Positions 46,721 through 59,136 are shown, numbered from the stretch's first letter. The stretch: DNA of 64,000 bases from Megachile rotundata (GCF_050947335.1 NC_134991.1:2480001-2544000), one strand, 5' to 3'. The notes: generated by a model from the letters alone, not told the origin. Program-made: numbers and translations.

Positions 46721-47386
46721 TCCACCTTTTTTCCATATCAATTCGTTTACGAAAGTTCCTCACTATGTACATACTACACATTATGCGTGATGAGTGATGC
46801 AAAGAAAAAAGTCAGTTATTGCAAAATGTATTATTGCGATTGCACAACACGTATTATCGATAATATTAAATTTACTTTAATGTTTGAAATGTGCACCATT
46901 CTCTTCTAAGCATTCTCGTTCGATCATCGACAGCCAACTGACGTTTTGTACAGAATTTTAGAAACAAAAAATTTGCATTGGTATTGTCTTCCCACTGTAC
47001 CCCCTCTCAGATTGGTCATGTTATATTTCTTGACGAGCGAGCTTCTTAGGTTCTTGTGGAATCTTTTTCCTGTTGAGGGGGGGGGGTCACTGTTTCGCTT
47101 TTCTTTTATTGATCTTTGTCCATTCTGAGACTTTATTGTAAAACGTTCGGTCAAAATACGCATTTGTACATATTCGTTAACAGTAATTCGTGTCGTAAAG
47201 ATAAATTTTTCAACTCATCAAAATAAATAAAGTAAATTTAATATTGTCGGTAATATGTGTTGTGCAATCGCAATAATACATCTTGCAATAACTGACTTTT
47301 TTCTTTGCATCACTCATCACGCATAATGTGTAGTGTGTACATAGTGAGGAACTTTCGTAAACGAATTGATGTGGAAAAAAGGTGGA
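46721..47386. repeat. Inverted repeat (~165-bp arms) with a diverged CAGTG-MITE core
   Basis: Arms 46721-46885 and about 47224-47386 are near-perfect reverse complements (TCCACCTTTTTTCC... and ...GGAAAAAAGGTGGA). The centre at 46975-47100 resembles the CAGTG MITE interior: it shares TTGGTATTGTCT, GACGAGCGAGC-like and GAGGGGG blocks in the same order, with many changes. Confidence 0.65.
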
Positions 47387-47802
47387 TGTGGAAATAAGGA
47401 CTGGACAATCGTGGTGCGTATGTGATTATGTGTTTGTTTAGTGTGGGTTCCGAAAATTGTACCATTATTATACGGAAAACATCAAATATGACAGTCACCC
47501 TTTTTACTTGACAATCCCATAGAGCGGGTATTAATATGCTCTTGTAGATTTTAGCGAATAAATAGGTTTCTTGTCATACAAGAATGTACTTCAAAATTAG
47601 TGAAGAATTCTCGCATCGTAAATTCACTCATGAGGTAAGCGTCCGAGTATTCTTTAATTTTATATCGATAAACAAACAGTCATTTTTTTTAATTATCTAA
47701 AAAAACTGCGCTTGATCTTCACCTTTATTTTCGTTTCATCCATACAATGAGTTCCGTTAATAAATTTATATTTATTAATAGTTGTGAATTTTATTACTAC
47801 TT

Positions 47803-47859
47803 CGAGCTAATGACCATAGTAGTCGACGCCCGCAACAAGAATCAATCAATCAATCAATA
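47803..47859 (+). mobile_element. Ultra-short (57-bp) retroposon-like unit, copy 2
   Basis: Second copy of the unit at 42349. It has the same 5' boundary near GCTAATGACC and the same (AATC)n tail, but a different duplicated target, ACTACTT (47796-47802 and 47860-47866). Independent target duplications show that the two copies inserted separately and were not copied along with flanking DNA. Confidence 0.8.
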
Positions 47860-48147
47860 ACTACTTACTGGCTGACGTATTACCAAAGATGGTAACTATG
47901 TTACCCATATCGCGCGATTTGTTTGTTCACGATCATGGTCAACCGTCACGCTTACATCCGTCGCTCTCGCACCTGGGCGCGCGTTATTCTCGCGCTCTGA
48001 TTGGTCAGTGTTTTTCATTAATAATTCAAAAACTAAGTTTTAACCACCATTTTGGTAAAGGAAAAAGTTGTTCACAATCGCCCCAGCTATCACCCCCAAG
48101 ATTATGCCCACCAGTAACCGAACACCCTGTATAGAATATTTACTGTA

Positions 48148-50029
48148 GTAGTTTTGATTATTTGTTTTTTATATTTAAGTAAATATTCATTTTTCATAGT
48201 AAAATAAACATCTGTCAGATTTGTTTGCACATTTCCTTGCACATTGCGTACCAACTTTTCAATTTGCTGCTTTTGCCTTCTTTTATACTTTTTTACCATA
48301 ATTATAAAGTACTCAAATTTTTCGTACTAAATTATAGATTCAATACATAAATTTTTAGGTACTTCAATTATACTCAATCATAAACATACAAATATGTATT
48401 AATTGTGTCATATTTTAACGTTAGTTCTATTTAAAATCAGGTGTTTCATATTAGGCACAATTACTTTATTGTCATATGTTATACCAAGTATGACTGTTGC
48501 GATATTAATTTCTCTCGTGATAGTTATCGTATCAATAACTAATATCAATGTACTAGTTATCGTCTTAGAACATTGCGAAGCAAAGGATCTAAACCGCATC
48601 GAGTGTATTCTAAAAGCCACCGGTATGCGGACATGAAAGATTAGACGGTGATTCCGTGTTCGTACGCGTGCGCTTCGAACATAAGGATTCTGATTCGAGG
48701 CAACAGATCGTTGAGAACGATTCGTAGGGCGCGGCCATGAATTTGCGAAGGGTGAATTAATGAAGGGTGACCGAAGCCAGTAGAATCGACAAAATGGACT
48801 GTTAGAACATCAGAATACAATTTCTGAGTGAACTTTTGCACAGTTGACCTCTTATCGTACTTTCACAACAATGACTTCTAACGCACTCACAGTTCAAACG
48901 TGTAATAAATCTTACTGAAATTTTTAGTACGTTTCAATTTGTAATCGAACAAGTTCAATTATAATTTGCACAATCAAGGATTGCTGAACATAAAGTAATA
49001 CTTTAACATTCTTTATTAAAACTCGTATTTTTAAATCAAACCCGTATCTTGGTACAATACTCATGAGACAGTGTGAAAACGACAGCTGTCATTTTATATA
49101 TTTTATAGGTATTTTTCCTATGTGTCTTCTTTTATTTTTAAATCTCCTGCTTTTTTTTATTTTTTCAGTTCTGACACGGGCGAGAAAAACCTTTTTAATA
49201 TAAAAATAGACGTTATTGACAAGAGAAATTTGAAAAGTGAACGAGAAAGCTAACCGCTAAAAACAACATGCAAGAATATACAAGATTATACATCAATGTA
49301 GGAAAAGTATAGTTCACGAGCAGAGTATGGAGAATAGAATCGACTGTTCAATAATTAGTAATTAACTGAAAGGGCACAACAGGATAACACTTGTAACGTA
49401 CATTTATTTATCATTATTAACAATATTCTTACTCTTCTTGTAATGACGTTAAGAATTTTTCTAACGGATGAAGTAATAAAACGTTTAATCTTAATAAAAG
49501 TACTTATTAACGGTTAAAATGTTATTTTTTTTTTAATACACTACCATTTGAAATCCTTAATTACATTCTTACTTCTTAATTAAACTATCATTTAATACTT
49601 CGATTTATTATAAAATGTATAATTTAAAAGTAGAAAATTCTTGAGTGATCCCATATTTATGACACGCGCTATATACGGGGAGGAAAGAGTAGATATAAAG
49701 ATAACATTAACAGTTCATACTGCTATTAATTTCTATCGAATGTACAAAATCAGACTTATCAAAGTTACAATAGAAAAGATGATTTTAAAACTTGTAATGA
49801 ATAAAGTTTAAAGATTTAATCTAAGCTTTTATTTAATTTGTTAATTGCATTCCAATTTCATTTCAAAAATTAAATTAAACCTGAAATCTATGAAATGAAG
49901 CAAGTTCATTAACAAATTCTTTTCTCAATAACAATTTCACTTTCTAATTTCTTTTCACTTATATGGTTAAAAATTTGTCAATGATTATTGCGTTATTTAT
50001 ATGTATATATTTATCAAATATATTTAAAT
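48148..50029. other. AT-rich intergenic DNA
   Basis: No supported gene. A 77-codon frame at 48403-48636 is hydrophobic (one or two membrane-like stretches) but has no family features. A frame on the opposite strand (48408-48620) overlaps it almost entirely. Confidence 0.45.
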
Positions 50030-50600
50030 TTTTTAATTCATAAATTTACAAACTTTTTAATTTTTTAATTCAAAAATTTTCAAATTACTAAATTCCTAAA
50101 TTCCTGAATTCTCATATTCACAAACGTTGAAGTTCCAAATTTCTCAGACATTAATATCTCCAAATTTACAGTTCACAAATTACTAACAACTTGTAAGTCA
50201 GCAAATATCCAATTCTCTATATTTTCAAATTTTTTATTTTCTTAATTGTCAAGTTTTGAAAGTTTCAAACTTTTAAATACCAAACCTTCTTATTTTTAAA
50301 TTTTCATATTTTTATATTCCGAAATTCTCAAATTACCAAATTTCCAAGAATAATATAACCAAATCTTCTAGTTCCAAAATTACAAAATTTTTAATTTTCG
50401 TAACTTCTAAATTTCCGAGTCTCCAATTGAAGCATTTTCAATGCATCAATTCAATGCACCGATGTTTCAATTCTTTTATATTTTCATATTTGTAATGACT
50501 AAGTTTCTAAAACTTCCAAATTTCATAAAATCTCTAATTTACAAATTTCCAGATCTTGAAATCTCGAAATTTTCATTTATTCGCTCAATTTTGCAACTTA
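50030..50600. repeat. Degenerate AAATTTCC periodic island
   Basis: Largest island of this class in the window. It repeats words such as AAATTTCC, AAATTCCTAAATTCC, TTCAAATT and CCAAATTT at about 8-12-bp spacing. Confidence 0.65.
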
Positions 50601-53393
50601 TTCAATCGACATATTTTATGTTATACAGCATGAAACTTTAGAAACCGAATTAATTTTTCTGAAATTGATATTTGATGATTTAACATTCAACATGAACAAA
50701 ATTTCACTGAAAATAATACTCTTTTGCCTTTTACTTTTCTATTATTATTTATTTCATTGTACGAAGATATACACATTGATATGTTCAGTTTTTTTTTTAA
50801 AGATATTTCATTCCGTCCAGTTTTATTTACTATAAGTGTCTATTGCAGATAGTTGCATGAAACTACTAAGTTTGCGTAATATTAGTAACGATTTTCTCCT
50901 CGTATGTTGTTCATATTTATTTTTTACTATAAGGGTGTATATTAAATTCGTCCCTGTTGCTTGTTGCAAGGTAGTCGTGAATCTCGAAACTTCTAACCTA
51001 TGTATTTCAGTATAATTTTCGATGTGCCCCGATCTTTATGCAGATCGGGAGCAAATATCTAGTTGGACGAGCTAATTGGTATTCCCACTGGCATGCAGTT
51101 CATCACTTCCACCCCGTGCCCCCTCCCAAATTTATCGTTCAAAAATTCAGCCTTGCATTTTTATATTCATAATCACTGAAGAGGATGCTCGAAACGAGAG
51201 CAGAGGGGCAAAGAATGTGGGATGGGTGAGTGCAGTCACGGTAGTGACGTCATGTAGGTTATAGTAGCGTATCTGTTGAATGTGGGTAGGCCAGAGGAGA
51301 ACCTTTACAGCTCTTTCAACTACATACCTTTCTTTTTGCTTCTCCTTCGCTGTCGTTTTTTCCTTCTTTCGTGCATCTCTTCCTTCGATTAATGGTGCAC
51401 AATTTAGTCATTCGACTAACCGTTCGTTAATTCCTCTCTTCCAACGGTGTACGTTTAATATCCTGAATAGTTTAGAAGACAAAAATGAACCACCGTATGC
51501 TAAGTTATAAATTCCTCCAATTACCATTATTGTTTCAATTTGTCTGTTTTCTAGAAAACTAACCAATGTATAGTATTACAACAATTTTTGACCTTTTAGC
51601 ATATTTTTCATTTCAAGTCCAGTCTTAAATTATATGGAGCTAAATCAGGTTATCTAATTCAATAATCGAACTTTTAGCCAGAACGTCTCGTACAATTAAT
51701 GTATTATAGCTTGACATATTTTACGATTGATGATCAGATTAAAATATCTTTTTGTGAACAATAAACTTTGCACCTGCAAACTTACAAGAATTTACATATT
51801 TGTTGCACTCTTGCACTTAATCGTTTCCTCTGATGCAATAAAGTAACTTTTAAAGCTGTTGCATTATTATGATTCAGGTTTCGAATCCTGTAATAATAAT
51901 CTTACTTTGATTATAAATACACGAATCTAAGTATTTTAAAATAAATCATTTTAGTACTTTTTAAAGTTAAATAATTAAAACTAAATAAGTAATAAAACCA
52001 AAAATACTTTACAATAAAATATTTTCTTATGTATAAAGTATTTCGCGACTGTACGTCAATTTTTTAATATTGAAACTGCTAAATAACCATTTTACAAGTT
52101 TCTCGTTTTAAGCTACATAATGAATTAGTGTCTGAAATGAAAAACTTCATTTTTAATTTCAAAGTAAGGTAATGATACCAGTGACCAATTAAGACACATC
52201 ATCCACGCGAACAATGGTAATCACTTGTTCTGTCATTAACAACTGAAAATCGATACCTGGAAACTTTTTTATGCTTTCCAAATTATCTAACTAGAGCTAG
52301 TAATCCACCCTCTGTTCGTTAGTAGTGATCACTTATAATAAAAAAAATATACATTTATTAGCGAAATATTCATAACGTATGAATTTTGTTACCTGAACCG
52401 TACAGCTACTCCTAACAGAAACGTTAAAAAAATATAAATATAATGATATATTACTTAAATTAGTGCATTTAGATGTTCGTTGTTAGTAAGCATACTTCAA
52501 TGCACATATAATTATTTTAAAACGTAATTGACAAATGTAGCGGCATATAAAGTTTACTTTCCGTAAAATTATAAAAACCTTATCTTTTTACGTTTTCTAA
52601 AACTTGGTCAACTATTTCTACCTTTAGTATTGCATTCTACATTGATAGGTTTAGTGTTAAAATATTTATTGCAATGGAACGATATAAACATTTTATACAT
52701 AAGTACACTTATACGTACACATGAGATTTTTATATATGTATTTATATTAAGGAATAATTATAGAATAAAGTACGGAAATTAAATTTATATAATAACTATT
52801 ATTTGTACTTTAATTATTTATATTTACCGTCATATTTAAATAATATATTTTATAAATTATTTATATTCTAAACACTTTTAAATGATAAAAAACTGACGAC
52901 AACCATGTAAATATTTTACATTCTGGCTATTTAATTTCGTAAAAAAACTCTGAGACATTGCAGTCCTCGTAGCGCATATTACAGAATTTTTTCAGATTTT
53001 TTGATCGCAAATTATAGCTATAAACAATAAAAAATCCGAAAAAATGCGATTTTTCAGTGAAGATGTCGTAGCACTACTTTTATATCGATGCGGTAATTAC
53101 ATATTAGCATAACTAACATTTCCTAATTTTTTCAGATTTTTCGGTGAGGTGCGCCATAGTTAAAATAGTAAAAAACCGGTATATTCCTGTAAAACAGTAT
53201 TTTCTGCTTTGAATCTGCGTGCTTTTGTTTGTTAGTATATAATATATTAAGTAATTTTAAATAGATACACATTCATAATTAATGCAAATGATATATTAGT
53301 TAAAGAAATAAAATTCATTTATTAATTAATTTTACATCGTAACTATTTATATGTCGGAACGTTAAGCGTTAATTGAAAGGAAGGTTGTCAAAG
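50601..53393. other. AT-rich intergenic DNA
   Basis: Slight GC rise at 51000-51300 with unrecognised 62- and 76-codon frames. The rest is AT-rich. Nothing supported. Confidence 0.5.
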
Positions 53394-53395
53394 TA

Positions 53396-54472
53396 TAGTT
53401 ACTCGATTTAATATTCGGACACTATGGTATTTGCGAAATTAAAAGTTTATGTACTTACTTGCAATGTGGTTGTCGAATTTTCTAATCCGTAATGAGTTAA
53501 AACACATATTTTAGTTTACAAATATGTAAAATTAAATACTTTATTTTTTATTTTTTTCTACATAATAAATGATAAACGAAAATAGACCCGATATTGGTGT
53601 CGAAAAAATATTCTGTTACATTCAGTAACATGAAATTGACATAACGGACGAAAATTAGTGTGGTGTAAATCTAATGGACAATTAAAGATAAGTAATATAA
53701 GACCGATGATGAAATACGGTGGTGGAGGCTTGATGGTATGGGGCTGCATTTTTAGTGCTGGAGTAGGGGGACTGGTTTTTACTGAAGATATTATGGACAA
53801 GAACAAATATTGAGACATACTAATAAAATATTTATTAAAAAGTGCAACGATATGGGTATATGCGACAGTTTTAAGTTCTACCAGGATAATGATCCGAAAC
53901 ACAAATCGAGAATAGTTCAGGAATATTTATTATATGCTTGTCTAAAAATGCTCCATCCTCGATCACAATCACCGGTTTTAAATCCAATTGAAAATCAATG
54001 GGACTTATTGGATCGTAATGTTAAGACCACCCCTATAGAAACAAAAGACGAATTAAAAAATACGACTGACGGAAGAGTGGAAACGCATTACTCAAAATTA
54101 TTTAAATAAAATAATTTCAAACATGCCAACACGGTTGTAACACGTCATGTGACAAAAGGGATGTCCCAAAAAATATTAAATTAATATTAAAATTATAACT
54201 TTGTTGTTACATACACTCTAAGTAAGAAAAAACTTTATGTAATATTAAGTGTCTGAATATTTATTCGACTCCAATATCGGGTCTAATTTCGTTTATCATT
54301 TATTATGTAGAAAACAATAAAAAATAAAGTATTTAATTTTACATATTTGTAAACTAAAATATGTGCTTTAACTCATTACGGATCAGAAAATTCGATAAGC
54401 ACATTGTAAGTAAGTACATAAACCTTTAATTTCGCAAATACCATAGTGTCCGAATATTAAATCGAGTAACTG
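53396..54472 (+). mobile_element. Tc1-like element with ~230-bp TIRs, internally deleted (1077 bp)
   Basis: Both ends share about 230 bp of inverted sequence starting (C/T)AGTTACTCGATTTAATATT. They are flanked by TA (53394-53395 and 54473-54474). Between the TIRs is the C-terminal two-thirds of a Tc1 transposase on the plus strand. Long TIRs are known in some Tc1 lineages, such as Minos. A truncated relative lies at 7826-8502. Confidence 0.92.
53645..54180 (+). pseudogene. Tc1-type DDE transposase, N-terminally deleted, frameshifted
   Basis: Starts within a VWCKSNGQL stretch (VWRKPGE-like in the family). It continues MMKYGGGGLMVWGC, then FTEDIMDKNKY with a stop, and a frameshift. It resumes MGICDSFKFYQDNDPKHKS (second catalytic Asp), SPVLNPIENQWDLL (third catalytic Glu; Asp of SPDLNP changed to Val) and KIISNMPTRL, then stops. 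The DNA-binding domains and first catalytic Asp are deleted. The longest intact piece is 99 codons (53810-54109). It is non-functional. Confidence 0.92.
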
Positions 54473-54829
54473 TAAATCATGCCGATCAGTAGAGAATGCC
54501 TAACGAATTTTAGGTCATACAAAATTTGAATACTATTTTAGTGTACCACTCTCAGACGAAATACGAACTACTTTTTTTATTTTTTTTTATGCTCCTAATT
54601 TTCTGCAAAACTTTCCTCTAAAAGCTGTTACATTTGTCAGTAAAGTTTGAAAAAGTCAAGGTGTGTAGATTGTGTAGTTTCAAATTGGTTTTAGTAAGGT
54701 AAACGTCCTAGGGTTCAAATAAGTCTTGGTAATTAACAATCGAATGGGAAGTTTATTAATAGTAACATTTCGACTTATTGTAAATGTTTAAATTACTTGT
54801 TTAATGTATTAGCTTTACGTATACATATA

Positions 54830-55325
54830 CAGGGTGTTACCTGTAACGCTACTCACGATTTTTCTCCCACTTGCAGCCACCTTACGAAAAAAAGTTTAGA
54901 ATAAAATTTGCAGGGTATGAAGTGCACAATAGATATTAGTAAAGCAAATTTTGAAAACAGTTTGTTCTCTTGGCAAAGTCAAGGTCACCTTGGGTTTCTT
55001 AAATAGGAACATACATTTTTTTTTATTCATAGCTTTAGAGGACATCGAGACGAATTCGAAACATATATTACATTATATTTTTATTAACATATTACTCGAT
55101 TTACAGAAGTGGAAATGTGAAGTAAAAGACTGGAATATTATGTGATGGAAGGCGGCATATGTTACATTTTGAACATGTAATTAAATAAAGTGTATTTTTC
55201 TTATATTCTAGTCGCGTGTTTACATTCAGTGATCTCTTTGGAACCAAATAATGGTTACCCTACCAAAGTCAAAAGCTAAATACTTTACATTTTTCCACTT
55301 CTGTAAATCGAGTAATATGTTAATT
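54830..55325. mobile_element. Half copy of the foldback MITE (empty LTR site)
   Basis: Matches the left arm and centre of the element at 26940-29342, starting CAGGGTGTTACCTGTAACG after TA (54828-54829). It ends at ATGTTAAT where the right arm would begin. It runs uninterrupted through the point where the 1651-bp LTR-like element sits in the other copy. Confidence 0.88.
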
Positions 55326-55656
55326 ATGGTCTTAAAAAACTTTCCCTTGCAACAACGAAAGCACCCTGACAAAACGCACATGGTCCGCTTTGGTAGTTCA
55401 CATTTATACGTACTTTATATTTTCTAGTAATAGTTTCATATGATATAAAATTACATGAAACCATTTGAAAGCAAGGATGACAACATTTATTTCGTCGCAA
55501 AACCAACTTGAGACGCAATGGGAACTGAACCTTCGGCATTAAATTCCTTGCATCTATTTTTCTCAGCACAGTTACCACTTGGAAAGAGTCGGCTTTTGCT
55601 ACGCATGCATTAATCGAGATAACGATCGTGCAGGTGGTATAGTTTAAACGTGACAC
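55324..55656 (-). CDS. Weak ORF candidate, 110 codons, unknown
   Basis: Minus-strand frame starting MSRLNYTTCTIVISINACVA, whose first ~24 residues look mildly signal-peptide-like. Several Cys follow (NKCCHPCFQM, CAFCQG). It terminates at the edge of the neighbouring MITE. No family recognised and no supporting exon structure. Confidence 0.17.
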   Translation of the reverse strand: MSRLNYTTCTIVISINACVAKADSFQVVTVLRKIDARNLMPKVQFPLRLKLVLRRNKCCHPCFQMVSCNFISYETITRKYKVRINVNYQSGPCAFCQGAFVVARESFLRP

Positions 55657-57848
55657 GATTATGTCATCGGTCGGATAAACTGTCGCTCCAGAAAGTTACC
55701 ACTTTACTCATACGGCGTCAAGCTTCTTGTGGATCAGTATCGAGACATTTGCATACCTTATCAGTTTGGTGCACCTACCCTTACTACTTGCACTCTTATC
55801 AATGAAAAGTATAATCAATCGTTGTACGTGTTAAATTTATTAGTAAAGAAAAGGAGAGTGAAACCAAATATTTCTATTATTCAGACGAATCTTGTTATTG
55901 TTTAACAAATTTATTAGAAATTTATAAATTCTATTAAAAGAAACAAATCCTATTTATTAGCTTTAACGAACGAATTTGTTAAACAATAATTTATATTTAA
56001 GCAGGCTATAGAAATCAACTACATATACATATGTATATATTTACGTAGAACACATGTATGGATCAACATTCACAAGTACTTTTATTACTAGGTACTATTA
56101 CTAACTAATTTTATTTTTTGATTATATAACAGTTTTTTTTATATAATCTATTACCTTTCATCATATAAAAACGTACGAGGATTAAATGTACTATATTCTA
56201 TCACGTTACAGGAAAATCAAGTAATACATACTTTAAACAGTATACAGGGTATTTATGGTAATATAGATTAGTATTTTTTTAATACGGTAGAATTAAAAAA
56301 AAAATAAAAGAAAAAAATTGTATTCCAGTTTTTAAATAGAATATTATACATATAGTGCTTAATTAAGTTCATACAAGGGTAAAAACGAGAGTCACTACAT
56401 AAGAGTATTGCATGGTCAATATGTACTACATATCATGCAGATTGTGATTTTTATTAACAACAACACATTTCTGATTTCTACTAATTATATTCTTAGAACA
56501 TTGTGCTAATATTTCACTGGATATTGATACATATATTTCTTTCATTTCAGTTTATAAGTGGTTTAAATCTCTTATGGCGTACAACCATCTTTAGTATAAT
56601 CCTATAAGAAAGAGTCCACGGGCGGCAAATCAAGGGATTTCACAGGCCATTTTAAATGTCCCCATGTTTCGATCAATTTATTACTATAACGCATTATTTC
56701 AAACATTTTGTAGTCGAACTGTAGTTACATATTTTGTATGAAAAACAGTAATAGTCATTCCCCATAATTTTGAAATTCCTTACTTAAAAATTGTAAGTAT
56801 TTGTTGCCATTGATAATTCCAATGTACAAGTACGGACCAAGTACGTAATATGTTGTCAGTAATCCAATCCTATACTTTTGTACTAAATTGTTCCTAAAAA
56901 TTTCTTCTTAGATCAATTTATAGTGGCAATGTATTACTAAATATAATGTTACAGAATGTTTAATCTGTTTCTTACATTTCTACTCTTGTGTAACCCTAAA
57001 GATTATAGTCACGTATATAAATGTATTCGCATGAATACATGTATAACATTCTATCTAAAAGAATGATGATCACCTATGTTTCACGACGAATAATGCAAAT
57101 ATAAAACATTGATATAGACCAATGTGTTAGTAGTAAAATATAGTACTTTTCCTTTTTTATTTTTTCCATCCATTTTATTTTAGATCCATATTAACGCACA
57201 GATCTTATACAGGGTAAACCACCTAACGATTTCATCTTAAATTATTCGGCTGCTATTGGACCGATTGGAATATTTTTTTTTCCTGTAACGAACTTTAATG
57301 AATTCTTCAACATGGTTGTGTTACATCGTTTTTAGTTACTTATTCACGAAGTTATTTATGTTACCTTCAATTATTTGTGAATAACTCTAACATATTTTAT
57401 AATTATAATTTAACTGATTTTTAGTTAAATTCAGTAAGTATCATAAAAATATTGTATTTCCATTTGATTTTAAAAATTAAAGGTACTACCACCACAGAAA
57501 ATTTTGTTGTCTTTGAAAACTTCATATATAAAAGATGGAAAACCCAATGCAATTATATTATAGACTTTACTGAACAAGCTATGAACAAGCTATGAAAATT
57601 TCAAACGTTCCGGCAACGAGAACAATCGTTTAAAATAATTTCACCGGGTGATTTATCTTTTATAATAAAACTGGATAATTGTACTGTGGTTTATACTAGG
57701 GCAATTTGCCATTTACATTATTTTGCTTTTAAGAATTCCCTTACTGTTAAACTGTAATATGTAGAAAAAGAAAAAATTCAAGCATGATTAATACGAAATA
57801 AAATTTTATAACTAAACTAAGCTTTATATATTTTAAAATAGGCATATT
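55657..57848. other. AT-rich intergenic DNA with two CAGGGT termini-like words
   Basis: TATACAGGGTATTTATGG near 56244 and TATACAGGGTAAACCACC near 57207 look like single ends of TA-targeting TIR elements. I could not find partners. Otherwise featureless. Confidence 0.35.
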
Positions 57849-57852
57849 TTAA

Positions 57853-58357
57853 CCTCTTAGGCACGACGGGTCACTGTAGTGACTTTCGCGAATGTCATTA
57901 TGGATTACGACGCACCACTATAGTGATCACTCTACTGGCTCACTTGCTCATTTTTTGAATTAAATGATCGTTTCCATATTTTCATTCGCACTTTCTTTAT
58001 CTTCACCACGTTTGGTAAGAGTAATAACAAATTCCACAAAAAGTACGTTACATGTAAAAAAAGGTTACGCTAAGTAGTTTAGGTACTATTACACGATGCA
58101 TATTGGTAACATTTAGAAATTATTACATATTTTGTGAATTTTCTAAAAAAGTAAATTATTAAAGTTAAAGTATATGTATCATACTTTGGGAAAAATTGTA
58201 ATTTATTTATCAAAAGCTCCATTCCAATGTACTTGCGTAGAGAATAGCATTGTCTGTCGCACATTGTATGTAGTGATGTATCGTTTACGCGTAATTTACG
58301 TTGAACTCTGCCGTACAGAGAAGCAGCGTCGCATAAAGTTCAGCCGTGCCTAAGAGG
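57853..58357. mobile_element. piggyBac-type MITE (505 bp)
   Basis: Inverted ends CCTCTTAGGCACG are flanked by TTAA on both sides (57849-57852 and 58358-58361). The subterminal GACGGGTCACTGTAGTGAC motif resembles words common near the ends of piggyBac-like elements, as I recall them. No transposase. The small minus frame at 58079-58264 is not credible. Confidence 0.85.
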
Positions 58358-58417
58358 TTAAAGTCAAGATATAGCGAGCTGAAAAAGATATACTGTCTGT
58401 AATTCTAAAGCTTACTT

Positions 58418-58846
58418 TCAAATTGGTCCAAAACAATAAATTGTCGATTCAATGTAAAATACGAAAATCCATCTGTAAGAGAAAAGATTGACCTTTCTCC
58501 TGGTTTTTCCTGAGCGTTCTACGGTAATTCTTTTGCCTTCTATTATAAAAGCAATTAGAACTAAAATAACGCGTTTTACTTGAAACTTGAATAACGTTAT
58601 GAAATAAAAATTACTCATTTTATAGAGGAAAGCAATCGTTCTCGATTGGTCTTTATTCAACTTGGTTAAAATATTTTGTTCTTTCCAAATACTCTTACAA
58701 AGTGAACAAAATTTTTTTGAACGATCACAATACTCTTTTACATTCCTATAACTTAAGCGCAGAACAATTGTTCGCCCGCGAACTTGGACCTTTGCCGCGA
58801 CTAAGGAATTTATTATAGGGTTCAAGTGGTTCGACGCGTAGACCAC
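58418..58846 (-). CDS. Weak ORF candidate, 142 codons, unknown
   Basis: One of the longest non-transposon frames in the window. It is basic and hydrophobic with a possible membrane stretch (VILVLIAFIIEG) and no recognised domain. It starts just right of the piggyBac-type MITE. Probably chance or an old repeat; listed for length only. Confidence 0.15.
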   Translation of the reverse strand: MVYASNHLNPIINSLVAAKVQVRGRTIVLRLSYRNVKEYCDRSKKFCSLCKSIWKEQNILTKLNKDQSRTIAFLYKMSNFYFITLFKFQVKRVILVLIAFIIEGKRITVERSGKTRRKVNLFSYRWIFVFYIESTIYCFGPI

Positions 58847-59136
58847 CGCGAATAGCTTTATACCTCGAAATACGGGTCACCGAGGACCCTTTTGTCTATC
58901 AAGTCCTGTCCGGACCGGTCTTAGTGTAAGCATGTGCTTACCATAAATCGGCTAACGGTTATACCTTCTTTTTCGCGCCGTTTTAACAAACAAAAGCATA
59001 GATTTTTCTTAACTGTCACCCTCTGAAACGCGGGGGTGTACAGGCGATTTTTATATATTGAATGAACAATCGATCGGTGAATCTTGTGCGGATCGGACCG
59101 AGAGTCAAAAAGTTCCGCGTGGAGAAACGTAAAATA

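Larger units (their letters stand above)
42545..48129. mobile_element. TIR element with CAGGGTGTTCGG ends (5.6 kb with nested insertions)
   Basis: About 48-bp inverted ends share CAGGGTGTTCGG, GGTGGGCATAAT and TAGCTGGG. They are flanked by the duplicated TA at 42543-42544 and 48130-48131. It sits inside CAGTG MITE copy C, whose two parts lie immediately outside. No transposase frame remains. Most of the interior consists of other repeats listed separately. Tc1/mariner-superfamily membership is inferred from the TA target. Confidence 0.8.
41617..48145 (-). mobile_element. CAGTG MITE copy C, interrupted by a 5.6-kb insertion
   Basis: Third copy of the element at 3448 and 6212. TA precedes it at 41615-41616. 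Its body runs to about 42544, and its last 16 bp (TATAGAATATTTACTG) resume at 48130-48145, followed by TA. The rest is a later insertion at an internal TA. The body is longer than copies A and B because an internal block (41880-42120) has been duplicated around unrelated sequence, and a 58-bp retroposon-like unit is inserted at 42349. Confidence 0.8.

Noticed and set aside
51865..51900. tRNA-like T-arm (GGTTTCGAATCC context)
   Set aside because: The T-stem pairs only four bases cleanly, and there is no A box, D-arm or 7-bp acceptor stem upstream.
27061..55145. Family of 64-76-codon frames beginning MKTVCSLGKVKV (27061, 28991 minus, 54951)
   Set aside because: They are three views of the same transposon terminal repeat in its two orientations; recurrence reflects the repeat, not a gene family.
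55890..55998. Small inverted repeat (TTGTTTAACAAATTT and its complement)
   Set aside because: Short, AT-rich, and without target duplication; likely chance or an old hairpin.
56240..57230. Lone TACAGGGT words as transposon ends
   Set aside because: No inverted partner or second copy found, so not called as elements.
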